DNA of 64,000 bases from Paenibacillus amylolyticus (GCF_001570725.1 NZ_BCNV01000003.1:140143-204142), one strand, 5' to 3'; positions 54,637-63,812 are shown, counted from the stretch's first letter. Notes: generated from the sequence alone by a model not told the origin. Program-made: numbers and translations.

Positions 54637-55125
54637 TTATATCTTTGTTAGGTATTCGGTTAATTGATCGAATGTTCCGGTAAATCCTGCTTGTACCATC
54701 TCTTGTGAAGCCTCGAAAGTTTGAATTTCTTCCTCCGTCGGAGATACGGGAGCAACAGTCATTATAAGGGTTGTTCCCCCTTGGTCTTCGCTGAACGTCA
54801 TGGTATTCAGGGTTTTCATAGGCCAACTTTCGTCAAAGGGCGCACGTACAGTGTCACCGTTCTCATTAGAAAAGAAACTGGTGTAAACAATTTTTTCTGA
54901 TGTAATAATCTCACTGTATGTGAATTTAACCCACATGGTGTCGCCGTCAGCAGGTTTCTGGTTGTAATGAAAGACACCGCCCGAACGAAAATCTGATTCA
55001 GCAACATCAAATGTCCAACCTTTTGGGCCCCACCAGTTCTGCAGGTGTTCTAATTCGGTAAATGCCGTAAACACAAGTTCACGTGGAGCATCGAAACGAT
55101 AAGAGATTTCAACTTGCTTTGACAT
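54637..55125 (-). CDS. SRPBCC / AHSA1-type protein
   Basis: 162 residues. SYRFDAPRELVFTAFTELEHLQNWWGPKGWTFDV, GGVFHYNQKP, IVYTSFFSNENG and TTLIMTVAPVSPTEEEIQTFEASQEMVQAGFTGTFDQLTEYL are typical of activator-of-Hsp90-homologue SRPBCC proteins. Hydrophobic-ligand binding is the general property; the ligand is unknown. It is transcribed with the methyltransferase 37 bp upstream. Confidence 0.9.
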   Translation of the reverse strand: MSKQVEISYRFDAPRELVFTAFTELEHLQNWWGPKGWTFDVAESDFRSGGVFHYNQKPADGDTMWVKFTYSEIITSEKIVYTSFFSNENGDTVRAPFDESWPMKTLNTMTFSEDQGGTTLIMTVAPVSPTEEEIQTFEASQEMVQAGFTGTFDQLTEYLTKI

Positions 55126-55162
55126 TGTGTTTCCCCCAATAGTTTTAGGATAAGGTTGGCCA

Positions 55163-55918
55163 TTATTTCCTTGCAGTAATCATGAAGCGTGCCGAGTTGG
55201 TACGAATGCCCTTCTCGTCATGATTTTCTTTCACAAACTGCTGGAATTGCTCAAAGTCAGTTTCTACCTTCCCAAAATCAGGAATGATGGGTGCATGGGT
55301 TAGGAGAAACATCAAATCTTCGGGTGTAGCGTAATGCTCCACCACATTATATTCACGGGCCTGAATGTCCTGGAAACCTACTTTTTGAAGTTCATGCTTG
55401 TATCGTTCCATCAATGTGCCAGGTTGAATGCCAAGACTCTGTCCTCGGCCAAAAGCTTCTGAAATGTTGGATTTATCTTGTTCACTGACCTGCTGGGTTA
55501 GAAATATCCCACCCTCATCAAGCACTCTGAAGACTTCTGAAGTAGAGAATCTGGAGTGTCTGGAGGATACCACATCAAAGAAGTAATTTGGAAAAGCCAG
55601 TTTCTCTGCGTCCATATGCAGAAAGCGTACATTGGGATGAGCTCCCGCAGCCAGAAGGTTATGCTGTGCGATTTCAATCATTCCCTGAGCAAGATCAATG
55701 CCCACCAGTAACAAGGCTTCTTGGGCAATGGACAGAATAGCTTCTCCACCACCCGTTCCGATATCCAGCAACAGATCGGATGATCGCGTATGGCGAACAA
55801 CTTCCTCATAGAAGTTCCATCCGATTTTCTCCGAGATCACGTTTATGGAGCTGAAGTTCCAGCCATTCGTCCGGCCTACTCGTTCATAAAAGTCAGCGTA
55901 ATCTATTTTGTTTTTCAT
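55163..55918 (-). CDS. Class I SAM-dependent methyltransferase
   Basis: 251 residues. The SAM loop is LLLDIGTGGGEAIL (~residues 49-62), with GIDLAQGMIEIAQHN, FLHMDAEKLAFPNYFFDVVSSRH and a following beta5-beta7 core as in UbiE-like enzymes. The substrate is unknown. The gene leads a two-gene unit with the SRPBCC protein; both could act on the same small lipophilic compound, which is inference. Confidence 0.88.
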   Translation of the reverse strand: MKNKIDYADFYERVGRTNGWNFSSINVISEKIGWNFYEEVVRHTRSSDLLLDIGTGGGEAILSIAQEALLLVGIDLAQGMIEIAQHNLLAAGAHPNVRFLHMDAEKLAFPNYFFDVVSSRHSRFSTSEVFRVLDEGGIFLTQQVSEQDKSNISEAFGRGQSLGIQPGTLMERYKHELQKVGFQDIQAREYNVVEHYATPEDLMFLLTHAPIIPDFGKVETDFEQFQQFVKENHDEKGIRTNSARFMITARK

Positions 55919-56129
55919 TTGTATGTTCCTCCAATGTGAGTTTGTTTGAATAGGACAAGAGAGTTGTGCGAAATCGTTCTATTGTAAATGGTCGAATCGG
56001 ATCAAATGGACAGACGTGTCCCTTGATAGCTGGTACGCGTTTTGACCCAGCCCGACGTCTATTTACTTCGAACCATTCGGAGCAACATCCATGTCACCTC
56101 ACAAGTTGGAATGTCTCCATTATATTCAA

Positions 56130-56158
56130 TTGACAGCGTATACGCGAGGTGTTATTTT
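56130..56158 (+). promoter_or_regulatory. Promoter of VOC gene with a perfect palindrome in the spacer
   Basis: TTGACA (56130-56135) and TATTTT (56153-56158) are 17 bp apart. GCGTATACGC (56136-56145) is a perfect 10-bp palindrome directly after the -35 box, in a good position for repressor binding. Confidence 0.6.
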
Positions 56159-56193
56159 GAGGTGGAATCTATTCTATGAGTTCGAGGTGATCC

Positions 56194-56613
56194 ATGGTGG
56201 CTATTCGTGCTAAGCAGATTTTTGTCAATTTACCGGTCCAAGATTTGAAGAAATCTGTTGAATTCTTTACCAAAGTAGGGTTTGAGTTTGACGCCAATTT
56301 TACGGACGAGTCCGCTACTTGTATGATTATCGGAGAAAATATTTACGCCATGCTTCTGGTGGAGGAACGTTTCCAATCCTTCATCTCGAAAAAAATCTCC
56401 AATGCTGCCGATACAACCGAAGTCATCGTTGCTCTGTCTGTAGATAGTCGTGAACAGGTGGATGTGATTGTACAAGCTGCCCTCGATGCAGGAGGGAAAC
56501 CATCCAACGAACCACAGGATCATGGATTCATGTATGGATGGAGTTTTCAAGATCTGGATGATCACCTGTGGGAAGTTTCCTATATGGATCTAAGTGCTTT
56601 TCCTTCGGAGTGA
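56194..56613 (+). CDS. VOC-superfamily (glyoxalase-fold) protein
   Basis: 139 residues. AKQIFVNLPVQDLKKSVEFFTKVGFEFDANFTDE opens the fold, with the second beta-alpha-beta unit after VIVALSVDSREQVD and the end DLDDHLWEVSYMD carrying the usual final Glu metal ligand. No signature of a specific resistance enzyme. GAGGTGATCC precedes the start. Confidence 0.88.
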   Translation: MVAIRAKQIFVNLPVQDLKKSVEFFTKVGFEFDANFTDESATCMIIGENIYAMLLVEERFQSFISKKISNAADTTEVIVALSVDSREQVDVIVQAALDAGGKPSNEPQDHGFMYGWSFQDLDDHLWEVSYMDLSAFPSE

Positions 56614-56631
56614 CAAAATGAAAATAACTAG

Positions 56632-56665
56632 AGCCTTCCTATATTAAAGTAGGAAGGTTTTTTTG
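56632..56665 (+). terminator. Terminator after VOC gene
   Basis: CCTTCCTA and TAGGAAGG pair around eight bases with seven T behind. Confidence 0.88.
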
Positions 56666-56834
56666 CATCCAGTAGGACTCGTTCGAACGTGATATCTATA
56701 GAACATATGGTGTATTTTACCTTTTTGCTATATGATAAATGTCGATTCACGTTGGCGATTTGAATCGAAGCATGCAACATGCTGAAGTATCAGAGAGTAA
56801 AGGTTACATATGTTTTTTAGATGGAGGGATCAGG

Positions 56835-58019
56835 GTGTATTGTCACGTATGTGGGACGAAAAACAGCCCGGGGGATAACACGTGCAGAAAGTGTAGCACC
56901 AAATTGAAAGAAACAGCACCAGCCGAATCACTATCCCGGCAACAACAACCTGCACCAAGGCAAGAAAGTGCCAATCAAGGTCGTACATTTAGCTGGATCA
57001 TTCCCCTGCTATTGGCAGCGGTAATGGGTGCTCTGTTGACGTACTATTATAATCAGGAGAGCGGTATAAACGCAGAGGTAAAAGCGCTGCATCTGCAAGC
57101 AGAACAAGCTGCACTGGACGGAAAATACAAAGAGGCTTTGCAACTCCTGGATACGGCTCTCGCGAAACGTCCGAATGTAGATGCACTTATACAGGATCGC
57201 CAAATCACAGCGAAAGCGTTCAATCTGATGAATCAGATGAACGAGGCTTCAACAAGTCTGAAAACAGGAAAATTGTCCGCAGGAGACAAAACTATTCAGG
57301 CTGTATCTAAAGCGTTGAAGGAACGAGAGGAGCCGGTTTTTGCCAAAGTCCGTGCCGCGTTAAGTAACAGAAAGGTCACGCTGGCTGTACTGAAGGTGAA
57401 AAAGGAGATTGATACTTTGACAACGGTTGAGGGTCTGGCAGAGAAACTCAAAACAGTATCAAACTTGAATGGCAAGGAAGCCGAAGCAGTAGAGAAGCAG
57501 ATTGTAGATAAACTGACCGGGATTAGCTATAAACAGGCTGAGCAGCAAGTGAAGAAAAAGAATTTTACAGCGGCACTGCAAACCGTCGATCAAGGGCTGT
57601 CTTATGCTCCGGAGGAAGTTAAACTGACAACGTATCGAGAAGAGATATTGCGTGAGAAGAAGGCATTTGAGAAAGCGGAAGAAGAACGGATCTTGTTAGC
57701 GGAACAACAAGCAGCTGAGGAAGAATTGAGAAATCGCACAGGAGCAGTAAGTGTTGTAGAGCTGACAGCGGAACTGGATATTTATGGTGATCTACATATT
57801 AGTGGGATGGTAACTAACAAGGGTACGCGCCCGATCTGGTCAATTGCACTGATAATCAATATTAATAGCACGGAAGGTGATTATATTGGTGAGACAGATG
57901 CATATGTGTATCCAGTCACACTGGGTACCGGGGAGCAGGGTTATTTTGAAACTTATTATTATGGTGTTTACGAAGCAGCAGACGTATCTGTTTCGAGTGC
58001 AACATGGTATCTGGAGTAG
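56835..58019 (+). CDS. Zinc-ribbon, membrane-anchored helical-repeat protein
   Basis: 394 residues from GTG 56835, 7 nt after GGAGG; the frame to 56739 lacks a site. The N-terminus is a zinc ribbon (YCHVCGTKNSPGDNTCRKCS), followed by a linker, one membrane segment (~56-76), and an extracytoplasmic helical region (~80-310) with repeats like AALDGKYKEALQLLDTAL and a long charged helix (KKAFEKAEEERILLAEQQ). The end (~325-394) resembles an FxLYD/DUF3426-like beta domain (LDIYGDLHISGMVTNKGTRPI). The trypsin-like protease gene starts 11 bp after its stop. Function unknown; membrane-stress sensing is a guess from the partner. Confidence 0.72.
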   Translation: MYCHVCGTKNSPGDNTCRKCSTKLKETAPAESLSRQQQPAPRQESANQGRTFSWIIPLLLAAVMGALLTYYYNQESGINAEVKALHLQAEQAALDGKYKEALQLLDTALAKRPNVDALIQDRQITAKAFNLMNQMNEASTSLKTGKLSAGDKTIQAVSKALKEREEPVFAKVRAALSNRKVTLAVLKVKKEIDTLTTVEGLAEKLKTVSNLNGKEAEAVEKQIVDKLTGISYKQAEQQVKKKNFTAALQTVDQGLSYAPEEVKLTTYREEILREKKAFEKAEEERILLAEQQAAEEELRNRTGAVSVVELTAELDIYGDLHISGMVTNKGTRPIWSIALIININSTEGDYIGETDAYVYPVTLGTGEQGYFETYYYGVYEAADVSVSSATWYLE

Positions 58020-58030
58020 GGGGAGTTAGA

Positions 58031-59179
58031 ATGTCCAAAAGAACCTGGAGTACAATCCTATCCAGTGCAATCATTATCGGGGCTGGGGCAGGAGGCGTGT
58101 TATGGATACATCAGCACTCGGCTGATGAATTGGAGGTTGGTCCCAGACTGGCTGTCGTCACTGCAAAGGAGGTTGAAACCCCTCAACCGAAGTCTGCCTC
58201 CAAGACAATCGTGAAGAAAACGCGTAAACAGATCATTGAAGAGAGTCAGAAAAAAGTGGTTACGATTGAGAGTAGCAGTGGATTGGGTTCCGGTTTTCTA
58301 TACAATGAACAAGGAGATGTTGTGACTAACGCGCATGTCGTGGAGGGATCAAAGGAAGTGACCATCCGTACGTTGAATCATGAGGAATATAAAGGTACGG
58401 TTATCGGGATCGGGGAAGAAACGGATGTTGCTGTGATCAGAGTACCTAATTTGAAAGAAGTACAGCCGTTGCCCATTGCGAAGTCCAAAGCGGAAGTTGG
58501 AGATGAGATTCTGGCGCTTGGCAGCCCGTTAGGCTTCGAAAACACGGTAACAACGGGAATCATTAGCGGTGTCGAACGCAGTTTTGAGATTGCACCGTAC
58601 ATTTATACGAATATGTACCAAATCTCCGCGCCCATCACCAACGGTAATAGCGGTGGCCCATTGATTAATGCAGAGACGGGTGAAGTGCTTGGTATTAATT
58701 CAACTGGGGTAAAACAGGAAGCCGGACTGGGATTTAGCATCCCGATCACTAGTGTGTTGAAGCAGGTGCAGGCATGGTCCAATACTTCGTCTATTACAAA
58801 AGCTGTCCAAATAGTAGGTGAAGGTACTTCGAGGCTATCTGCTTCTTCTATTGAAGCCGAGGCATTGGTTACTGATTTCTATAGCTATCTGAACCTGAGT
58901 GACTATGTCGAATCCTATGCATTACTCGGAAGTGACTGGCAAAGCGGCACAACTTATGCCAAATTCCGTGAGGGGTATCTTAACACCGATTATGTAGTTA
59001 TCGGGGAGGTCTCGTCGTCGGACAAGGGGAATGATGAGATAGAAGTCACCGCCGTCATTACAGCAGATGAACGTAGAGATGGCGAATATGAAACGGCGAA
59101 ATATAAGGTTACGTATCAGGTTGGTTACGAGAATGGTCAACTGAAAATATTACATGGTCAAGGTAAAAAGATGAAATGA
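58031..59179 (+). CDS. Membrane-anchored trypsin-like serine protease without PDZ domain
   Basis: 382 residues from ATG 58031, after GGGGGAG. An N-terminal membrane anchor (~8-28) is followed by the chymotrypsin-fold domain with His102 (TNAHVVEG), Asp132 (EETDVAVI) and Ser207 (GNSGGPL), as in HtrA/DegP. Unlike HtrA, no PDZ domain follows; residues ~290-382 read as a NTF2-like/DUF4878-like alpha-beta domain (TDFYSYLNLSDYVESYALL, KYKVTYQVGYENGQL). It is probably operonic with the zinc-ribbon protein and may be its partner. Confidence 0.88.
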   Translation: MSKRTWSTILSSAIIIGAGAGGVLWIHQHSADELEVGPRLAVVTAKEVETPQPKSASKTIVKKTRKQIIEESQKKVVTIESSSGLGSGFLYNEQGDVVTNAHVVEGSKEVTIRTLNHEEYKGTVIGIGEETDVAVIRVPNLKEVQPLPIAKSKAEVGDEILALGSPLGFENTVTTGIISGVERSFEIAPYIYTNMYQISAPITNGNSGGPLINAETGEVLGINSTGVKQEAGLGFSIPITSVLKQVQAWSNTSSITKAVQIVGEGTSRLSASSIEAEALVTDFYSYLNLSDYVESYALLGSDWQSGTTYAKFREGYLNTDYVVIGEVSSSDKGNDEIEVTAVITADERRDGEYETAKYKVTYQVGYENGQLKILHGQGKKMK

Positions 59180-59186
59180 ATCAGGT

Positions 59187-59221
59187 AAGGAGAGTTGGCA
59201 TAATTGCCGATTCTCCTTTTT
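59187..59221 (+). terminator. Terminator after the protease gene
   Basis: GGAGA and TCTCC pair outside GGCA/TGCC, with T5 following; it ends 2 bp before the -35 box of the TetR gene. Confidence 0.75.
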
Positions 59222-59223
59222 CA

Positions 59224-59272
59224 TTGCTTATATTCAATGCATCTGTTAAAATACAGAACGAATGTTCAGTAT
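59224..59272 (+). promoter_or_regulatory. TetR promoter and operator
   Basis: TTGCTT (59224-59229) and TAAAAT (59247-59252) are 17 bp apart. The dyad ATAC-A-GAAC (59251-59259) and GTTC-A-GTAT (59264-59272), with spacer GAAT, overlaps the -10 box and start, as expected for autorepression. Confidence 0.65.
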
Positions 59273-59293
59273 GCATGGGACGGAGTGGAACGA

Positions 59294-59899
59294 ATGAATA
59301 TGAATAAAAAACAACTTCAAACCGAGCAGACCAAGAAGAAACTTGCGGATGCTTCCAAAGCCCTTTTTGTACAAAAAGGCTATAAAGCAACGTCCATTGA
59401 GGATATTGTAGCTGCGACGGGCAGCAGCAAAGGCAATATATATTACCATTTTAAAAGCAAAGAAGGCCTGTTCCTTTATCTAATCGATGAGTGGGATCGG
59501 GAGTGGGAAGCGAGTTGGGCGGCCAAAGAACATCTCTACCGCACCTCCACGGAGAAGATTTACGGCTTGGCGGAACAATTGATATTGGATGACATGAATC
59601 ACCCGCTGACCAAAGCAGCCGATGAGTTCTTCACTGGGGAGAAAAAAGAAAATGATATCGAGGAGCGTATCTCCTTGATGTTTGAGCGGCATCTTCAATT
59701 TAACAAACAAATGATCGAACAAGGCATTGAGAGCGGTGAGTTCAAAGCAGACAATGTAGATAATCTTGCGCTCATATTGGAAAGTACCATTATTGGTCTT
59801 AGCCAGATGTCACGGGGCATGGAATCCGATCAGGCTCTCGCTCTATATCGTCAGGCCGCTAGTGTATTCTTGCACGGGATTGCAAAAGATAAAGATTAA
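59294..59899 (+). CDS. TetR/AcrR-family regulator
   Basis: 201 residues from ATG 59294. The HTH is ALFVQKGYKATSIEDIVAATGSSKGNIYYHFKSKEGLF. The C-terminal domain is helical, ~140 residues, without identifying features. The MFS transporter follows with 32 bp between, forming a standard repressor-exporter pair, and the operator overlaps the promoter that would serve both. Confidence 0.93.
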   Translation: MNMNKKQLQTEQTKKKLADASKALFVQKGYKATSIEDIVAATGSSKGNIYYHFKSKEGLFLYLIDEWDREWEASWAAKEHLYRTSTEKIYGLAEQLILDDMNHPLTKAADEFFTGEKKENDIEERISLMFERHLQFNKQMIEQGIESGEFKADNVDNLALILESTIIGLSQMSRGMESDQALALYRQAASVFLHGIAKDKD

Positions 59900-59931
59900 G
59901 CAACATTTTGACAACTACGGAGGATGGAATC

Positions 59932-61152
59932 ATGGCATTACTAACACGGAACAGGGGCGCACTGCTGCTGTTAATGTTTAATATTTTTCTCGTTTTTACG
60001 GGTATTGGTCTGGTTGTACCGATCATGCCTGCGTATATGGATCTGTTGCATATCACCGGATTCACGGTTGGATTGCTGGTAGCGGCATTCTCCTTCACTC
60101 AATTTCTTTTCTCCCCGCTTGCGGGTCGATGGTCGGATACGTGGGGACGTAAGAAAATTATCGTTGGCGGCATGCTGATTTTTGCCGTATCTGAGTTTAT
60201 GTTCGGTGCGGTCAACGCACCAGTGCTGCTCTTCGCAGCCCGGATGCTGGGTGGTATTGGAGCGGCGATGATCTTCCCGGCAGTTATGGCCTACACCGCG
60301 GATATTACGACAGAGGAAGAACGCGGTAAAGGTATGGGTTTGATTAATGCAGCCATTACAACCGGGTTCATCATCGGTCCGGGAATTGGTGGATACATTG
60401 CGGACTTTGGCATTCGAATACCGTTCTACGCTGCAGGAGTTGCCGGTTTGCTGGCAGCGATCATTACCTTGATTATTTTGCCGGAATCCGCACGAAGCAC
60501 AGGAGAGCAGAGTAAACCTGTCCCTGGCTTAGTGAAGGTCAAAGCTCCGGGTATGGTATCCCAATTGCTGAATTCGTACCGTGAACCCTACTTTTTCAGC
60601 TTGATCATCGTGTTTGTTATGGCATTTGGTTTGGCGAACTATGAGACGGTATTTTCATTGTTTGTGGATCACAAGTTTGGTTTCACGACAAAAGACATTG
60701 CATTCATTATTACATTTGGTTCCATTGCGGGTGCGGTTGTGCAAGTATCCCTGATCGGTTGGTTGCTCAACCGGTTTGGTGAAAAGATGGTCATTTCGGT
60801 CTGTCTGTTGTTTGTAGCGGTATTTGTACTATTGACCTTGTTTGTGCATACGTACTGGCTCATTCTTGTCGTTACGTTTATCGTCTTTCTAGGTATGGAC
60901 ATTTTGCGTCCGGCAATCAGTACACAGATGTCCAAATTGGCCCAAGAACAACAGGGCTTTGTGGCCGGACTGAACTCGGCGTATACCAGTTTGGGGAATA
61001 TCGCAGGTCCGATCGTAGCTGGAGCACTGTTCGATGTGAATATTAACTATCCTTACGTTTCAGCAGCAGCTGTTTTGGCGATCTGTTTCCTGTTATCTCT
61101 GCGGGTACTCAGAGGGGTCAAAACGGTGAAACAACCGAAGGCTGAAATGTAA
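59932..61152 (+). CDS. MFS drug-exporter-like transporter
   Basis: 406 residues from ATG 59932, 8 nt after GGAGG. Twelve membrane helices; the DHA1 signature is visible in loop 2-3 (PLAGRWSDTWGRKKIIVGG) and motif C in helix 5 (NAAITTGFIIGPGIGGYIADFG). Family members such as NorA/Blt export cationic drugs and dyes; the natural substrate is unknown. Co-regulated with the TetR gene. Confidence 0.93.
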   Translation: MALLTRNRGALLLLMFNIFLVFTGIGLVVPIMPAYMDLLHITGFTVGLLVAAFSFTQFLFSPLAGRWSDTWGRKKIIVGGMLIFAVSEFMFGAVNAPVLLFAARMLGGIGAAMIFPAVMAYTADITTEEERGKGMGLINAAITTGFIIGPGIGGYIADFGIRIPFYAAGVAGLLAAIITLIILPESARSTGEQSKPVPGLVKVKAPGMVSQLLNSYREPYFFSLIIVFVMAFGLANYETVFSLFVDHKFGFTTKDIAFIITFGSIAGAVVQVSLIGWLLNRFGEKMVISVCLLFVAVFVLLTLFVHTYWLILVVTFIVFLGMDILRPAISTQMSKLAQEQQGFVAGLNSAYTSLGNIAGPIVAGALFDVNINYPYVSAAAVLAICFLLSLRVLRGVKTVKQPKAEM

Positions 61153-61289
61153 TTGTGCGGAAAAGACGTAGGAGCATCGATTTTTGGTATAATAAGAATT
61201 GCTGGAAGTGAATTAGATGGGCTGGGTTGCATAATAAGTTACCGAGGACGGTCATTTTTAAGCATATACAGGATTATTGGAGTGATAAC

Positions 61290-61457
61290 ATGAGCAAAGC
61301 AAAAGGAAAAGGCGGCACCGGCCGTGGTACTGGCAAAAAAGGCTGGAACCGTTGGCAAGCAGCTGCTAACCGGGCGAAAAGTACCCCGAAGCCTTATAAA
61401 AGTAAAGGTACGAAGAAGAAGGACGATACCGAAACTTCAAGTGGCAAGCCCGAGTAA
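61290..61457 (+). CDS. Small basic DUF3934-like protein
   Basis: 55 residues from ATG 61290. GKGGTGRGTGKKGWNRWQAAANRAKS and the Lys-rich tail fit the small DUF3934 family as I recall it. It is strongly basic, without membrane or signal features, and could bind nucleic acid. Upstream GGAGTG gives a weak ribosome binding site. It is not obviously linked to neighbours. Confidence 0.65.
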   Translation: MSKAKGKGGTGRGTGKKGWNRWQAAANRAKSTPKPYKSKGTKKKDDTETSSGKPE

Positions 61458-61537
61458 GTGTGGCTTGACGATGCCAGAGGAGAGAGCTGCCTGACTATCG
61501 GGTGGGTCTCTTTTTGTTTGAAAAGATAAAAATTAAA

Positions 61538-61567
61538 TTGACAGTATTGTAGATATGGTAATAATAT
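61538..61567 (+). promoter_or_regulatory. Promoter of MarR gene
   Basis: Perfect TTGACA (61538-61543) and TAATAT (61562-61567) with an 18-bp spacer. Confidence 0.6.
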
Positions 61568-61621
61568 AGAGCTTACGCAAATTAGATGGTAGTGCTACTA
61601 TTTAGAGAAAGGAGCATCAGC

Positions 61622-62053
61622 ATGCCTGTTAATATGGATGAAAATCCACTTGGATTGATTTTGTCACGGACGTATCTGGCATACAAAAAAACAACAACCA
61701 GAAATCTGAGTGAACAGGATATTACTCCGGAACAATTTGCCGTTCTGAATGAATTGAGTAAGGCGGGAAGTCACATATCGCAGAAGAAGCTGGCTGAATT
61801 AACCGTTCGAGATCAGACAACTGTAGGCAAAATTATAGACAAGTTAATTCGCAAAGGTCTGGTGACGAGAGAAGAAGATCCACAGGACCGCAGAGCGGTA
61901 TTGCTTTGTTTGACGGCGGAAGGATTGGAAATGAATAACGTTCTGACACCAAAGGCTAAACAGCAAGAGCAAGAGGCACTTGCCCAATGCTCCCCTGAAG
62001 AGCTTGAAGCATTCATGAATGTGATGAATCGCATTTATGAGAAGATGAAATAA
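61622..62053 (+). CDS. MarR-family regulator
   Basis: 143 residues from ATG 61622, 7 nt after AAAGGAG. The winged helix reads ITPEQFAVLNELSKAG, SQKKLAELTVRDQTTVGKIIDKLIRKGLVTREEDPQDRRAVLLCLT, the normal MarR DNA-binding segment with its DxRA wing. The dimerising helices are at both ends. The YhgE/Pip-like gene begins 80 bp downstream with a short palindrome between, so it is the likely target. Confidence 0.93.
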   Translation: MPVNMDENPLGLILSRTYLAYKKTTTRNLSEQDITPEQFAVLNELSKAGSHISQKKLAELTVRDQTTVGKIIDKLIRKGLVTREEDPQDRRAVLLCLTAEGLEMNNVLTPKAKQQEQEALAQCSPEELEAFMNVMNRIYEKMK

Positions 62054-62068
62054 ATTTTTTTGGCCTAA

Positions 62069-62078
62069 TATGTGCACA
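62069..62078. promoter_or_regulatory. Short palindrome between MarR gene and its probable target
   Basis: ATGTGCACAT is a perfect 10-bp palindrome, followed closely by CATATATG; a MarR site is possible but the element is short. Confidence 0.3.
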
Positions 62079-62133
62079 TGCATATATGTGTAGTGCTATT
62101 ATTTTAATTTTAATTAACGGGAGTCGTGAACGA

Positions 62134-63309
62134 ATGAGAAGCTTCAAAGATTTTCTTAAAGTGCCACAGACAAAAATAGGATTGGTTTTTGCATTGATTG
62201 TTCCGTTGTTATTTGTTGTGATCTGGATGACAGGTTATCATCAAGCCACGGAGAGAGTGGATCAACTTCAGGTTGCTCTGGTGAACGAAGATGGGACACA
62301 GGGGACAGAGGTGCAGAAGCAGATTGAAACGCTCGCGCCTTTCCATGTTAATGTTCTGGATTCTGCCAAGGAAGCCGAGCAACAGATGAATGCAGGTAAC
62401 TATGCAATGGTTATTGTTATTCCGGAAGGGTTCGCTGACCAGATTGGCGGCGGTGCAGACGCGAGCTTGTCCTTTTATATCAACCAGGGAAATGCCGATG
62501 TAGCCAAATCCATTGTGGAACATGCTGCGACTGGAATGACTGCACAAATGGGACAAGGGATTTTAGAATCCAAGGTTCAAGTGACACTTAATAACGATAA
62601 TATAAATAGCGATGAACTGAGTGCAGCTATTGGACAAGCAATGGCCAAGATGAATGAAGGGCCTGTGAAGGCTGAAATTAATAAAACGAATAGTGTCAGT
62701 GATTTTGCAACATCGATGCTGCCCATGATTCTGGGTTTTATCACCTACATTGCTTCGATGACTATGAACATTCAGTTCAATATCACGTCGAATATCATGA
62801 AGCGTAACCACTCCAAATGGGAAATCTTCTGGGGACGGCAAATGCTGTTATTGTGTATAGCAGTAATCGTTCCTCTAATTGTGGATACAGTAGCTCTTCA
62901 ATTCACGGATGTTGCGAGCTCCTTCGGTGCGTTGTATCTGTATCATGTGTTGGTGAGTTTGGCTTGTATCTGTTTTACACAAATGAGTTTTGCCCTTTTT
63001 GGCAATGCAGGACCTCTATTTAATGTAGCGATGGTTCCGCTTCAGTTGATGACAGCAGGAAATATCATTCCAGCCGAGATGCTGGCGCCATTCTACCGCT
63101 ATATTGGAAACTTTCTGCCCGCCTCCAATGGGGTACAGGGATTTATGCGTTTGATCTATAGTGGAGAAGCTGTGGGTGGATTCATGATTCATCTTCTGTT
63201 GATCTCGATTATTACGTGGGGAATTACGTTGCTGAGAGTTGGCATGCAAAAAGTAGGTAATGGACAAACAACGATAACGGCTTCAACATCAGCACAGGCA
63301 CAGCATTAA
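62134..63309 (+). CDS. YhgE/Pip-like (ABC-2-type) membrane protein
   Basis: 391 residues from ATG 62134. A first membrane helix (~14-34) is followed by a ~170-residue extracytoplasmic domain (ERVDQLQVALVNEDG, AMVIVIPEGFADQIGGG, SLSFYINQGNADVAKSIVEH) and then five to six helices (IASMTMNIQFNITSN, AMLLLCIAVIVPLI onward). This is the layout of YhgE/Pip and related ABC-2 permease-like proteins, some of which are phage receptors or part of exporters. No ATPase gene is adjacent. Under probable MarR control. Confidence 0.85.
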   Translation: MRSFKDFLKVPQTKIGLVFALIVPLLFVVIWMTGYHQATERVDQLQVALVNEDGTQGTEVQKQIETLAPFHVNVLDSAKEAEQQMNAGNYAMVIVIPEGFADQIGGGADASLSFYINQGNADVAKSIVEHAATGMTAQMGQGILESKVQVTLNNDNINSDELSAAIGQAMAKMNEGPVKAEINKTNSVSDFATSMLPMILGFITYIASMTMNIQFNITSNIMKRNHSKWEIFWGRQMLLLCIAVIVPLIVDTVALQFTDVASSFGALYLYHVLVSLACICFTQMSFALFGNAGPLFNVAMVPLQLMTAGNIIPAEMLAPFYRYIGNFLPASNGVQGFMRLIYSGEAVGGFMIHLLLISIITWGITLLRVGMQKVGNGQTTITASTSAQAQH

Positions 63310-63342
63310 GGATTTCTTTCTATATATAATGTAATAACACAC

Positions 63343-63388
63343 AAAAAAGTGGTTCACGTATAGTTATATGCGTGCATCACTTTTTTGT
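63343..63388 (+). terminator. Terminator after YhgE/Pip-like gene
   Basis: AAAAAAGTG pairs with CACTTTTTT, and CACG with CGTG inside. Confidence 0.8.
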
Positions 63389-63776
63389 TTATGTTCTATA
63401 ATACTTTTACTTATAATGGTGGTAACTTACAGTGCCCACAGTAATCTTGCATGACCTTGATAAAAGGACAACCTAAATTGGGCATATTAATGAAGCTAAA
63501 ATATATGAGAGGAGATGTAGCCTAATACGTTTAAAATCAATCAGAGAAGTAATGAGATGTATGTATGAATGGCATTTAAGCTATAATAAACTTTACACTG
63601 GGATAGAGGAGAGCAACACAGTAAAGGTAGTTAATCTGTAGTAAATGAATATTATTAAATTAAGTGTTGTAATTAATATCTATACGTGATATATTATTAA
63701 TCCGGCCAAGAAAACACGGTTTACACGGTGCGGCAAGCGAATGAAATAAGCTTCGAAAGAAACTTAAAAAAAGAGC
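63389..63776. other. AT-rich gap before the rRNA promoter
   Basis: About 390 bp hold no convincing gene. A 54-codon frame ending at 63641 and a 24-codon minus-strand frame at 63411-63485 with Cys pairs lack ribosome binding sites. A-rich sequence just before the promoter (63760-63775) may be an UP element. Confidence 0.45.
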
Positions 63777-63805
63777 TTGCAAAGTTGGTTCGGACATGAT
63801 AATAT
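63777..63805 (+). promoter_or_regulatory. Ribosomal RNA operon promoter
   Basis: TTGCAA (63777-63782) and TAATAT (63800-63805) are 17 bp apart, with A-rich sequence directly upstream, as in rrn promoters of Bacillales. Confidence 0.75.
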
Positions 63806-63812
63806 ATAAGAG

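Noticed and set aside
63411..63485. 24-codon minus-strand peptide with three Cys (GCPFIKVMQDYCGHC)
   Set aside because: No ribosome binding site, blocked upstream after 13 codons; zinc-ribbon resemblance is probably chance.
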